DNA of 5,853 nt. Source: an uncultured Bacilli bacterium. GTDB lineage: Bacteria; Bacillota_I; Bacilli_A; RFN20; CAG-288. Within the stretch, counting starts at the first letter, position 1. The number at the start of each line of letters is the position of its first letter. The position numbers and the translations under genes are program-made. Of this stretch, positions 1 to 5,699 are shown piece after piece. Where the stretch lies: positions 1-5,853 of the forward strand of contig CAKUXT010000130.1 in assembly GCA_934700375.1 (NCBI GenBank). Direction: 5' to 3'. The notes beneath the pieces are model-generated. The model did not search any database, had not been told where the DNA came from, and saw only the letters and a list, made by a program, of their open reading frames with translations.

Positions 1-1060
1 AGATTGCATAAAGAAGGATGAGAACTTCAAGAGAATAGAAATATCTCTCGTGCATATGAGGAAGGAAGAAAGGAACAATGGAGATCAGGAAAGTTGCAGT
101 GAAGACGATGTTTTCATCTGTCAGCCTGATCTTTCTGATAAAGATGATGGCTGTCAATAAAAGGATCATCATCAGACCGATCACCGTGCTTGCTTTGTTC
201 AGCATCGAATCAGGCGAATTCATATTCGTGACGGAGAAGAAGTGCCAGAAGTTTGCACATCCCAATGTGAGCTGGGAATAACCGGATAACTGTTCTGTGA
301 AGTAACGGAATGGCTCTTTGAAGCTTGCTCCGCAGATATAACTAGGCAAAAATGAAAGAAGCAATGCGACAAAGACCATATAAATCGGATAGAATTTAAG
401 CCTTCCTGAGAACATGATGTAGAAGAGGAACGGAAGGATGAAGACAGATTGCATCTTCAAAGAGAGAGCAAGGCCGAAGAAGAACCAGACAAGATGATCT
501 TTTCTTCTGAGAAGGAAGTAAAGACAGTAGATAAAGCAGCAGACATACATGCTATCGGCATTGCCCCAAAGGGCAGAGTTCGTAAACTGAATCGGAAGAC
601 AGAGGAAGATACAATAACCTATTGTCGCTTTGACGTCATCTTTGCTCACATGCCTGATAATCAGATAGATGCCTAAGGCGATGAGAAGATCCATCAGAAA
701 ATAGACGGATTTGAGATAGTACATCTGATTGAGATAGAAAGAGTAGTAGTTGACTGTGACGCTTTCTCCCTTCGGAAGAAGCGTGAAACAGGCGATGATG
801 AATAAGAACAAAGGTGAATAGTCGCTATTGATCGTATAGAAGTTCTTGAATCCGACTTCCTCGATCTCTCTCATCCATCCGTTTAAGATATATCCGACTG
901 TATCATTGGTCGGATAAGAGACGACAAGATATCGGCAAGTCAAAGAAAGTGCAGTTACGACAAGGATGAATATCCATAACACATTCTTTTCAAAGGTGTT
1001 CCTTGTCCAAGTCGAACACTTCTTTGAGATATTACTGATCTTTTGTATTGGGTGAGCCAT
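1..1060 (-). CDS. GT-C family membrane glycosyltransferase, Gpi18/mannosyltransferase-like (partial, C-terminus beyond left edge)
   Basis: The reading frame starts at ATG 1060-1058 and stays open for 353 codons to the window edge, so the C-terminus is missing. AAGGAG lies about 7 bases before the start. The protein is strongly hydrophobic, with many membrane helices beginning near residues 28-46. Three signatures fit the bacterial Gpi18-like/COG5542 group of GT-C transferases: an acidic residue after the first helix (D53 in PTNDTVGY) followed by W62 and YSP at 81-83; WGNADSMY at 165-172, followed by LKMQSVFILPF near 201-211; and FLPHMHERYFY at 332-342. Enzymes of this fold move a sugar from a lipid-phosphate carrier on the outer face of the membrane. 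In GT-C enzymes the first-loop Asp is usually catalytic, so D53 is the inferred candidate. Donor and acceptor cannot be read from sequence. It has its own promoter and is separated from the acetyltransferase upstream by 125 bases. The family is fairly sure; mannose specificity is not. Confidence 0.85.
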   Translation of the reverse strand, partial: MAHPIQKISNISKKCSTWTRNTFEKNVLWIFILVVTALSLTCRYLVVSYPTNDTVGYILNGWMREIEEVGFKNFYTINSDYSPLFLFIIACFTLLPKGESVTVNYYSFYLNQMYYLKSVYFLMDLLIALGIYLIIRHVSKDDVKATIGYCIFLCLPIQFTNSALWGNADSMYVCCFIYCLYFLLRRKDHLVWFFFGLALSLKMQSVFILPFLFYIMFSGRLKFYPIYMVFVALLLSFLPSYICGASFKEPFRYFTEQLSGYSQLTLGCANFWHFFSVTNMNSPDSMLNKASTVIGLMMILLLTAIIFIRKIRLTDENIVFTATFLISIVPFFLPHMHERYFYSLEVLILLYAI

Positions 1061-1104
1061 GTGAGTACTCCTTTTATGAATATTTTAAACGCGAAGAAGA
1101 GAAA

Positions 1105-1132
1105 ATGATAGAATCGGCTTTGATAATTTCAA
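1105..1132 (-). promoter_or_regulatory. Candidate promoter for the GT-C transferase gene
   Basis: Read on the minus strand, TTGAAA (1132-1127) and TATCAT (1110-1105) are separated by 16 bases. They lie about 45 bases before the start codon at 1060, with AAGGAG between. No hairpin with a T-run was found between the acetyltransferase stop and this site, so read-through from upstream also remains possible. Confidence 0.4.
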
Positions 1133-1185
1133 ATATTGGTGACAAAAGGTATCAACTATAAAACAGGCAAAGCTTCTTTAAACTA

Positions 1186-1791
1186 TCATTCCTTGATGAA
1201 CAAAAAGGAATGGAACACCTTTTTGTCATCAAACAATGAATAAGGAAGGTCTTTATTATCAATGATTCTGAAACCTAAATGCTCATAGAAATGATAGTTG
1301 CAGTCTTTGTCGCTGCAAAGAATGATAGGAGTATGACTTTCATCAGAGAGACAGAATTCATCGATCAGTCTCTTTCCTAAGCCCTTGCCTCTGACTTTAT
1401 TATCATTGATCAATAAGACGATTTCGTGTTTCTTTCCTTTGTAGTTGTCTGCCAGTGCCTTCTCCGCTTCAATGATGACATCATTGTAATGACAGATCTC
1501 ATTCAGTTCTCTGTTTTTTCTGTATTCTATTGATGATTTCTCATAGATAGAATGAAGTATCTCATCGATATAATCTGGTTTTGTTCTGGCACAGATGATT
1601 CCAGAAACAGAACCATCGACGATCAGAACTTTTCTATAGTCGCTATGAGAAAGACAGAAAAGCAGATAAAGCTCCGTTGCTTTTATTCTATTTTCAAGAC
1701 TTGAAAGATTATCATAATCCCAAACCTGCAAAAGGATCGGAATCAGTTTCCTGATGTCTTCATATTCAAATGGACGCGTATTGATTTCCAT
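1186..1791 (-). CDS. GNAT family N-acetyltransferase
   Basis: This is a 201-residue protein with the usual GNAT layout. The acetyl-CoA pyrophosphate loop is RGKGLG at 134-139, after strand EIVLLIND (123-130) and before helix KRLIDEF. The later motif with Y/F and GF is CNYHFYEHLGFRI (164-176), where Y166 or Y169 would be in the usual place of the general acid. The N-terminal half (about 1-115) is longer than the minimal domain and contains the expected strand VLIVDGSVSGIICAR at 55-69. It should transfer acetyl from acetyl-CoA to an amine; the substrate is unknown. The ATG at 1791 has no clear Shine-Dalgarno sequence and no alternative in-frame start just upstream. The stop codon of the membrane protein gene lies only 16 bases before it, so translation is probably coupled to that gene. 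It ends with TGA, and no clear terminator follows. Confidence 0.88.
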   Translation of the reverse strand: MEINTRPFEYEDIRKLIPILLQVWDYDNLSSLENRIKATELYLLFCLSHSDYRKVLIVDGSVSGIICARTKPDYIDEILHSIYEKSSIEYRKNRELNEICHYNDVIIEAEKALADNYKGKKHEIVLLINDNKVRGKGLGKRLIDEFCLSDESHTPIILCSDKDCNYHFYEHLGFRIIDNKDLPYSLFDDKKVFHSFLFIKE

Positions 1792-1807
1792 AGCAGTAAA
1801 ACAACAA

Positions 1808-2338
1808 TCAATCAGGTTTTTTTGTGCTTTTGGCGATGAAGTCTTCTGCCAATAAATTCAGGTTTCCTAACTGATCTTCAGAAAGGACTTTGATCGGAAT
1901 ATAGTATTCCTTTCCTCTATCATTGATCAGATCGAAGAAACACTTTTTCTTCTGTGCCATCGTGATAAAACCGGATTCCTGATAGAGCCTATCTTTCTTT
2001 GTGGCAGTAAGAGCATAAGCCCATTTATTGTCTTCCCCTTTGGTAAAGGAAAAACTGATTTTACCTTTTAATCCCTTGTTGATTCCTTTGAAAAAGAAGA
2101 CAAAAGGGCTAGCGACCAAAAATAAGACACCTATGATCATGACGATGATGCCGAGGGCGAACACGATATCATTGATGACTCTATTGTAATCGATGAATGA
2201 GATGTAGACTCCGGTAAAGAAAATGATGATTCCTAAAACAATAGTCCATAAGAAAGAAGAGGACTTCAGTTTCAGAATATCCTTTCTTTTGCCTTTATAA
2301 TTGGAATTCATTTCGATTGTGAAATTCATTGTGTTCAT
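1808..2338 (-). CDS. Small two-helix membrane protein, possibly YcxB-like
   Basis: This is a 176-residue protein with a short basic N-terminus, two membrane helices (about 29-49 and 59-84) joined by a short loop, and a mainly polar C-terminal half (about 90-176). The pattern of an N-terminal helix pair followed by a beta-rich tail with GFITMAQKKKCFFDL and a YYIPIKVL strand near 122-152 resembles the YcxB-like family of Bacillota, whose function is unknown. The match is by general pattern only. The first ATG is preferred over the ATG three codons later because AGGAGG lies 13 bases before it, and 22 before the second. That 13-base gap is long, but it can fold into a compact hairpin. It is the first gene of a likely two-gene unit with the acetyltransferase. 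Its leader has inverted repeats that may control its translation (see the separate entries). Confidence 0.75.
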   Translation of the reverse strand: MNTMNFTIEMNSNYKGKRKDILKLKSSSFLWTIVLGIIIFFTGVYISFIDYNRVINDIVFALGIIVMIIGVLFLVASPFVFFFKGINKGLKGKISFSFTKGEDNKWAYALTATKKDRLYQESGFITMAQKKKCFFDLINDRGKEYYIPIKVLSEDQLGNLNLLAEDFIAKSTKKPD

Positions 2339-2393
2339 GCGATAAAAATCGCCTCCTGTTTACTACAATAGATAGTTTACCAAAAAAGGAGGC
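2339..2393 (-). promoter_or_regulatory. Structured leader: Shine-Dalgarno-masking repeat plus start-site hairpin
   Basis: In the minus-strand RNA, GCCTCCT (2393-2387) is a perfect complement of AGGAGGC (2357-2351), which contains the whole ribosome binding site of the membrane protein gene. Three more A-T pairs can form inside a single mismatch. Immediately after, GCGAT TTTT ATCGC (2352-2339) forms a 5-bp hairpin filling the gap between the ribosome binding site and the ATG. The two elements share base(s) at 2351-2352, so they compete. This suggests translational control, but no ligand-binding domain is visible. Confidence 0.45.
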
Positions 2394-2397
2394 TGCT

Positions 2398-2426
2398 AAT
2401 ATAGGGGTTTTTCATGAAAATGAAAA
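2398..2426 (-). promoter_or_regulatory. Weak candidate promoter for the membrane protein/acetyltransferase unit
   Basis: On the minus strand TTTTCA (2426-2421) and TATATT (2403-2398) are 17 bases apart. The -35 element is weak. It lies inside one arm of the 14-bp inverted repeat at 2414-2455. A start about 6-7 bases downstream would put the first bases of the RNA at or near the GCCTCCT that can mask the ribosome binding site. Confidence 0.25.
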
Positions 2427-2455
2427 CCAAAGGGAACATAAGTTTCCATTTTCAT
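2414..2455 (-). repeat. 14-bp inverted repeat between hydrolase and membrane protein genes
   Basis: Arms 2414-2427 and 2442-2455 are complementary at 13 of 14 positions, with a 14-base loop. On the minus-strand RNA the odd position is a G-U pair, while on the plus strand it is an A-C clash, so any RNA role favours the minus transcript. A second perfect repeat, ATCTTC (2456-2461) and GAAGAT (2465-2470), abuts it. No T-run follows on either strand, so this is not a standard terminator. It could be an operator, an mRNA 3'-end stabiliser, or both. Confidence 0.5.
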
Positions 2456-2486
2456 ATCTTCTATGAAGATTGTGTATGATGTCGAA

Positions 2487-3407
2487 TCAGTCTTCTTTCC
2501 AAAATTTGATTGCTCTATCAAGCCAACCTTCAGCAGGACTGTATGTTCCGATTCCTAAACCATGCCTATCATCATCAAACAGTTCAAGTTTGGCTTTCAC
2601 ACCTGCTTTATCCAATGCCTCTTTCATCATAATGCTGTTTTCTGAATTGACAGTCTTATCATCCTTGCACTGCCAGATATAAGTCTTCGGATAATCAGGA
2701 GTGACATTCTCATCGATGGAGAGCTTATGAACCATTTCTTCGGTATAGTTTTTACCAAGAAGCTGCTTTCTTGTCTGAGAATGTGTGAAATTTGTCAAGG
2801 AGATGACAGAATAACAGAGCATCACAAAGGACGGATTTTTAATTCCGTAATGCTTGAATCCGACATCATTCAGCGCCATGCATCCTGCAAGATGACCACC
2901 GGCTGAAAAACCGCAGACACCATATTCTTCATCTTTGACCTGATATCTTTTCTGAATATCTTTATAGATTGCGACCATATCCTCAATCGGATGGGGGAAG
3001 AGTGCATCTTTACCAGTGCGATAACGGCAGATGAATGCGTTGTATCCTAATTCATTGAGTCTGATAGCAGTTGTGAAGCCTTCGACAAAGGAACAGACAT
3101 CATTGTATCCTCCGCCAGGTGCGACCATGACAAACGGTTTGTCTTTATCTACCATAAAGCTGAAATATCCGGTTTTCTTGGATAAAGCAATATAATCCAA
3201 TGTCTTATCATTCACTTTGTCTTTCATCTTATTCAAAGCGTCAGCAATGCTGCTGGCATCGGCAGGATAAAAGAGCTTGAGCCATTTCATCGGATAAATG
3301 AGCATGAGATGACGGATCGAAGTCGGACAGATCATATACTGTCTGAACTTTTTGAATTCCTTTGTAAGATAAATCTTCAAAAGTAATGACGATTTTGTAA
3401 GCTTCAT
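2487..3407 (-). CDS. Alpha/beta-hydrolase fold esterase (acetyl-esterase/lipase, Aes/BD-FAE type)
   Basis: This is a 306-residue protein with a complete-looking catalytic set. The oxyanion-hole segment is VMVAPGGGYNDV (93-104), the PGGGY form typical of BD-FAE/acetyl-esterase relatives. The nucleophile is S168 in GFSAGGH (166-172). The acid is probably D250 in WQCKDDKTV (245-253), and the base is H282 in DDRHGLG (279-285). YRTGKDALFPHPIEDM (129-144) matches the usual Y-x-x-P-x-P-x-x-x-D stretch before the nucleophile elbow. It should hydrolyse small carboxylic esters, possibly acetyl groups on sugars; the substrate is inference. No clear signal peptide is seen. The N-terminal 60 residues are basic and hydrophobic and might associate with the membrane. 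The start is supported by AAAGGA about 9 bases upstream, and the gene ends with TGA. It is transcribed alone from a good promoter, downstream of the terminated tRNA-Ser. Confidence 0.88.
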   Translation of the reverse strand: MKLTKSSLLLKIYLTKEFKKFRQYMICPTSIRHLMLIYPMKWLKLFYPADASSIADALNKMKDKVNDKTLDYIALSKKTGYFSFMVDKDKPFVMVAPGGGYNDVCSFVEGFTTAIRLNELGYNAFICRYRTGKDALFPHPIEDMVAIYKDIQKRYQVKDEEYGVCGFSAGGHLAGCMALNDVGFKHYGIKNPSFVMLCYSVISLTNFTHSQTRKQLLGKNYTEEMVHKLSIDENVTPDYPKTYIWQCKDDKTVNSENSIMMKEALDKAGVKAKLELFDDDRHGLGIGTYSPAEGWLDRAIKFWKED

Positions 3408-3459
3408 GTTTAACAGTCCTTTCTTTCTTTTGGTTTATTAACGGCTTTAAGTTGAATAT

Positions 3460-3488
3460 ATGATAGCTTCCCTTATTTTCGTGTACAA
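3460..3488 (-). promoter_or_regulatory. Promoter of the hydrolase gene
   Basis: On the minus strand TTGTAC (3488-3483) and TATCAT (3465-3460) are separated by exactly 17 bases, about 50 bases before the start codon. Just upstream, ACAAC and GTTGT (3507-3511 and 3518-3522), flanked by AATC and GATT, form an imperfect dyad that could be a regulator site. Confidence 0.55.
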
Positions 3489-3542
3489 TGTTTCTGACTG
3501 TAAATCACAACGATTATGTTGTATAGATTAGATATTCCGAAC

Positions 3543-3568
3543 AAAAATAAAAGCCCGATGATTCGGGC
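3543..3568 (-). terminator. Intrinsic terminator of tRNA-Ser
   Basis: On the minus strand GCCCGA (3568-3563), loop ATCA, TCGGGC (3558-3553) is followed by TTTTATTTTTG. It lies 13 bases after the tRNA 3' end and separates the tRNA from the hydrolase gene. Confidence 0.85.
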
Positions 3569-3581
3569 AATATAGATACCA

Positions 3582-3670
3582 TGGCGGAGCGTCAGGGATT
3601 TGAACCCTGGCTAGGTTTCCCTACTGCCGGTTTTCGAAACCGGTCCCTTCAGCCTCTTGGGTAACGCTCC
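3582..3670 (-). tRNA. tRNA-Ser, anticodon CGA
   Basis: This is an 89-base tRNA with an encoded CCA (TGG at 3582-3584 on the plus strand). The acceptor is GGAGCGT paired with ACGCTCC, with discriminator G. The anticodon stem CCGGT/ACCGG encloses loop TTCGAAA, giving anticodon CGA, which reads UCG. The long variable arm (TAGG GAAA CCTA core) is characteristic of tRNA-Ser, and the T arm is CAGGG TTCAAAT CCCTG. A TATAAT-like -10 overlaps 3680-3688 on the minus strand, but no convincing -35 was found. Confidence 0.95.
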
Positions 3671-3751
3671 ATGTTGCATATTATATAATATTGACACGCG
3701 TTTTTCCTTACTTTTTTTGTGTTTGAGGCATTTTTGGAGTAAAATATTTTC

Positions 3752-4678
3752 ATGACTGAAAACACTAAAACCACAAAGCCTGAAATCATCGTCGAAAAAA
3801 GCAAGCATTCTTTCGTTACAGAATTGTCGATGAGTTTTGCAATTGCTCTTCTTTTAGGCGGATTATCCGTACTTCTTTATCATTTTGGATTGATCAAAGT
3901 GGATAACAGTGTCATCAAGGAACTCACTTATTCAGAAGGAAAGACGATTTCCTATGTTCCTGCTTTCTTGGGATTGAGCGCTTTGCTCGGCTTCCTTGAA
4001 ACGCTTTGCGTTTTCGGTCTTTTGTTTTTGATCCGTCCTAGCGGACTAAAACCTGATTTCGGAAAAAAGGGAAAGAACATCATACTGTTCTCTATCCTTT
4101 CCTTATTCGGTATCCTTGCTTACTTAGTCATCAGTATATTTCTTACTAATGCTAAAGTATCCAATGCGATGGCATTATTTATCGCTTCTGTCTTAGTCAG
4201 CATCTATGATACCTTTATCTATAAGCTTTATCTTGAAAACAGAACCTATTCCAATGCGCTGTTTTGGGAAATCTTCCGCTTTGCAATTGTCGGTTTAGTC
4301 GCTGCTGTATTTGATTTTGCCTTCTGTTTCCTTTTCCAGTTTGTGATATTCAAAGGTGCAACAGCCTGGTATGTCACAGGCGTTTCCACTGGCATGGGCT
4401 TCATTGTCGGTGTTGTCATCAATTATCTGATGTCCACCTATATGGTTTACAAGAACGCAAAAACAAACACATCGAAATCGATCAAAGGCATAGTTCTCTT
4501 TTTTGTCTTGGCTCTCATTGGTCTTTTTATCGGCATCGGCATTCAGTATTTGTTATATGATTTACTGAATATCAGGCATGGAGTGACATTCTTCTCTTAT
4601 CCTATTTGCTTTGTTCTTCGTACACTTATTGTCATGGTATATAATTATATTTCCAGAAAATTGCTGATTTATCGCTGA
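3752..4678 (+). CDS. Membrane protein with C-terminal GtrA-like domain
   Basis: This is a 308-residue polytopic protein. A basic, polar N-terminus (1-20) is followed by about four helices (near 26-46, 71-94, 109-131, 138-158). A GtrA-type four-helix domain occupies about 172-308: FRFAIVGLVAAVFDFAFCF (175-193), a second helix with GFIVGVVINYLMSTYMVYKN (216-235), a third near 245-268, and a fourth ending VMVYNYISRKLLIY (294-307). The repeated pattern of helix, N-Y/F, then basic plus aromatic residues (NYLMSTYMVYK and NYISRKLLIY) is typical of GtrA. GtrA proteins are thought to help move lipid-linked sugars across the membrane for glycan modification. The family is usually about 120-150 residues, so the N-terminal half is an extra membrane region I cannot assign. 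TTGGAG lies 12 bases before the ATG and an in-frame TAA just upstream rules out an earlier start. It is divergent from tRNA-Ser and ends with TGA. Confidence 0.83.
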   Translation: MTENTKTTKPEIIVEKSKHSFVTELSMSFAIALLLGGLSVLLYHFGLIKVDNSVIKELTYSEGKTISYVPAFLGLSALLGFLETLCVFGLLFLIRPSGLKPDFGKKGKNIILFSILSLFGILAYLVISIFLTNAKVSNAMALFIASVLVSIYDTFIYKLYLENRTYSNALFWEIFRFAIVGLVAAVFDFAFCFLFQFVIFKGATAWYVTGVSTGMGFIVGVVINYLMSTYMVYKNAKTNTSKSIKGIVLFFVLALIGLFIGIGIQYLLYDLLNIRHGVTFFSYPICFVLRTLIVMVYNYISRKLLIYR

Positions 4679-4695
4679 TATTTTTCAAAAAACTA

Positions 4696-4724
4696 TTGCA
4701 GTTTCGCTTTGATTTTCATATAAT
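4696..4724 (+). promoter_or_regulatory. Promoter of tRNA-Gly
   Basis: TTGCAG (4696-4701) and a perfect TATAAT (4719-4724) are separated by 17 bases, 16 bases before the mature tRNA 5' end. The promoter lies in the 62 bases between the GtrA gene and the tRNA. Confidence 0.8.
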
Positions 4725-4740
4725 GGTTAAGCTGATTTTT

Positions 4741-4814
4741 GCAGACGTAGTTCAATGGTAGAACTTCAGCCTTCCAAGCTGATCACGCGGGTTCGATTCC
4801 CGTCGTCTGCTCCA
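4741..4814 (+). tRNA. tRNA-Gly, anticodon TCC
   Basis: This is a 74-base cloverleaf with encoded CCA (4812-4814). The acceptor is GCAGACG/CGTCTGC with discriminator T. The D arm is GTTC/GAAC. The anticodon stem TCAGC/GCTGA has loop CTTCCAA, giving TCC, which reads GGA. The T arm is GCGGG TTCGATT CCCGT with one G-U pair. Confidence 0.96.
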
Positions 4815-4827
4815 TTATTGAAGCATT

Positions 4828-4867
4828 AGTTTGATACAGTAAAATGTATCGAACTTTTTTTATTTTT
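4828..4867 (+). terminator. Intrinsic terminator of tRNA-Gly
   Basis: Arms AGTTTGATAC (4828-4837) and GTATCGAACT (4846-4855) form a 10-bp stem with one T-G wobble and an 8-base loop, followed at once by a T-rich run. The left end of the insertion element lies only a few bases beyond this run. Confidence 0.88.
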
Positions 4868-4870
4868 ACA

Positions 4871-4899
4871 ATATCTTACCAAAATGTTGGTAACAACAC
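4871..4899 (+). repeat. Left terminal inverted repeat of the IS relic
   Basis: All 29 bases match the reverse complement of 5668-5696. Inside it TTACCAA (4876-4882) and TTGGTAA (4887-4893) form a 7-bp palindrome with a 4-base centre, so each element end is itself a dyad, suitable for a dimeric DNA-binding protein. Confidence 0.9.
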
Positions 4900-4914
4900 A
4901 TATCCATCGAACAG

Positions 4915-5532
4915 TTAGGAACCTCGCTCCTTGTTTTCAGCCGTTTTTCTAGGTTCGCTCCATAAATCCGCACGTCTCGTCCTTGTTCCACTTTTCACCA
5001 ATTTTTCAAGATAATGGGTGATTTTCTCCGTGTTCAGCCCTTTGTGAGCGAAATTGAAGACCATCCAAAACAAATTCAAATATCTTTGAAGATACCGATC
5101 TGTAATTCCGTTGTGGCTTATTAGCTTATCTCTCAGATGTGAGCAGAGATTGTTGACCCGCTTCATCTTCGCCTCGTATTCCGCACTTTCGACATCTGCC
5201 TTTACCGCTTCATGCTTGTATCCCAGCTTATCGAGGAAATCATAGCAGTTGTTCTTGTCGGTTGTAATCATGGATATGTTCTCTCCAAGATGTGGGACGA
5301 TTGCTGCTTTCGCATCTTCGACGGTTGGCTTGCCGTCTGTCTTGCTTTTGAGGAACAGTATGTTCCATTGGGATGTAGATTAGCACGATAAATTATGAAG
5401 GTATTTTCAAATTGGCTTATGAAAATGCCTTCTTTTTGTATCCGTTCCGTCATTCCACGGCATGCGTGTGTTTTGCTATGACTTTGCATTGGCGAACAAT
5501 ATGGAAATTCCTTTTCCTATGGCATTCTTCAT
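4915..5532 (-). pseudogene. Broken transposase gene, IS1595-like; only the C-terminal half is readable
   Basis: The longest clean part runs from 5379 down to the TAA at 4915-4917 and reads about 154 codons in one frame. It begins STSQWNILFLKSKTDG and includes the first ATG at 5271. It contains ITTDKNNCYDFLDKLGYKH, fitting the TD (second catalytic Asp) step of a DDE transposase, then KRVNNLCSHLRDKL and NGITDRYLQRYLNLF, resembling the IS1595 C-terminal signature (N-s-x-h-s-x-l-k, then G-v-s-x-k-Y-L-q-x-Y-L). Upstream in the same frame are stops at 5380-5382, 5407-5409 and 5476-5478. A sensible middle part (FENTFIIYRANLHPNG) reads in another frame near 5353-5413, so there are at least two frame changes. 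The likely original start is ATG 5532, with AGAGG 6 bases upstream, giving MKNAIGKGISILFANAKS before a TAG. The zinc-ribbon N-terminus expected of the family is missing. The family assignment is moderate. Confidence 0.65.
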
Positions 5533-5631
5533 GCTATACCTCTTTCTGGAATGACAGGTGGGGTTCTTCGGGTATAGCGGTCAACTAGATCAAAGGACCC
5601 CACTTGTCATTCCTCTAATTGACCGGGTATA
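5533..5631 (-). promoter_or_regulatory. Transposase leader with three interleaved inverted-repeat pairs
   Basis: In minus-strand RNA order the arms are: C' (5625-5615), B' (5613-5593), C (5588-5578), A' (5578-5571), B (5568-5548), A (5540-5533). C'/C match at 10 of 11, B'/B at 19 of 21 and A'/A at 8 of 8 positions. C'-C plus A'-A can coexist as two hairpins, whereas B'-B traps C and A' in its loop. Arm A (GGTATAGC) overlaps AGAGG and lies directly before ATG 5532, so A'-A would cover the start site and B'-B would leave it free. Confidence 0.5.
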
Positions 5632-5632
5632 T

Positions 5633-5661
5633 TTTATCATTGTTGCATCAAAGTCCGTCAA
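5633..5661 (-). promoter_or_regulatory. Candidate transposase promoter
   Basis: On the minus strand TTGACG (5661-5656) and GATAAA (5638-5633) are 17 bases apart, just inside the right inverted repeat. A start about 6-7 bases downstream would fall at the first arm of the folded leader, so the whole structure would be in the RNA. Confidence 0.45.
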
Positions 5662-5667
5662 TAAAGC

Positions 5668-5696
5668 GTGTTGTTACCAACATTTTGGTAAGATAT
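5668..5696 (-). repeat. Right terminal inverted repeat of the IS relic
   Basis: This is a perfect 29-base reverse complement of the left end, with the same internal TTACCAA/TTGGTAA dyad (5674-5691). Its survival without a single change, while the gene inside is broken, suggests either a recent loss of the gene or selection on the ends. Confidence 0.9.
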
Positions 5697-5699
5697 CAT
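5671..5699 (+). promoter_or_regulatory. Possible outward hybrid promoter at the right IS end
   Basis: TTGTTA (5671-5676) and TATCAT (5694-5699) are separated by 17 bases. The -35 and half of the -10 come from the inverted repeat and the last three bases of the -10 come from the flank. The palindrome of the repeat fills the spacer. Confidence 0.35.

Larger units (their letters stand above)
4871..5696. mobile_element. Degenerate insertion sequence (probably IS1595-like), 826 bp
   Basis: The element is bounded by perfect 29-bp inverted repeats (4871-4899 and 5668-5696) and holds the C-terminal half of a transposase on the minus strand, with upstream frames broken by stops. Complete IS1595-type elements are usually longer (about 1 kb or more), so an internal deletion is likely. 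No 8-bp direct repeat is seen at the ends (TTTTTACA on the left, CATTAAAA on the right). The outermost ATAT of each repeat is self-complementary, so a short palindromic target duplication (TA, AT or ATAT) could be hidden inside the apparent repeat. It sits just after the tRNA-Gly terminator. Because it has intact ends without a working transposase, it could only move if a related enzyme acts on it. Confidence 0.8.

Noticed and set aside
78..676. Plus-strand open frames at 78-281 and 449-676
   Set aside because: They lie antisense inside the GT-C transferase gene, lack ribosome binding sites and have no recognisable protein features.
2414..2479. Plus-strand 21-codon frame starting MKMKTKGN, with AGGGG upstream
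   Set aside because: Its codons are formed by the two arms of the inverted repeats, and no promoter or conservation supports it.
2470..2682. Plus-strand open frame of 70 codons
   Set aside because: It is antisense to the 3' end of the hydrolase gene, which has a full set of catalytic motifs.
3611..3808. Minus-strand open frame of 65 codons
   Set aside because: It runs across the tRNA-Ser gene and the start of the GtrA gene, so it is a chance frame.
4741..4899. tRNA-Gly as an integration (att) site of a larger island
   Set aside because: No second copy of the tRNA 3' end and no integrase gene are visible in the window.
5268..5489. Minus-strand 73-codon frame as a separate small gene
   Set aside because: Its central part reads as a frame-shifted piece of the transposase, it overlaps the next frame by 4 bases and it has no clear ribosome binding site, so it is treated as part of the pseudogene.
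4871..5696. CRISPR array or toxin-antitoxin pair between tRNA-Gly and the right edge
   Set aside because: There are only two inverted copies of the repeat, no regularly spaced direct repeats, and the coding content is transposase.
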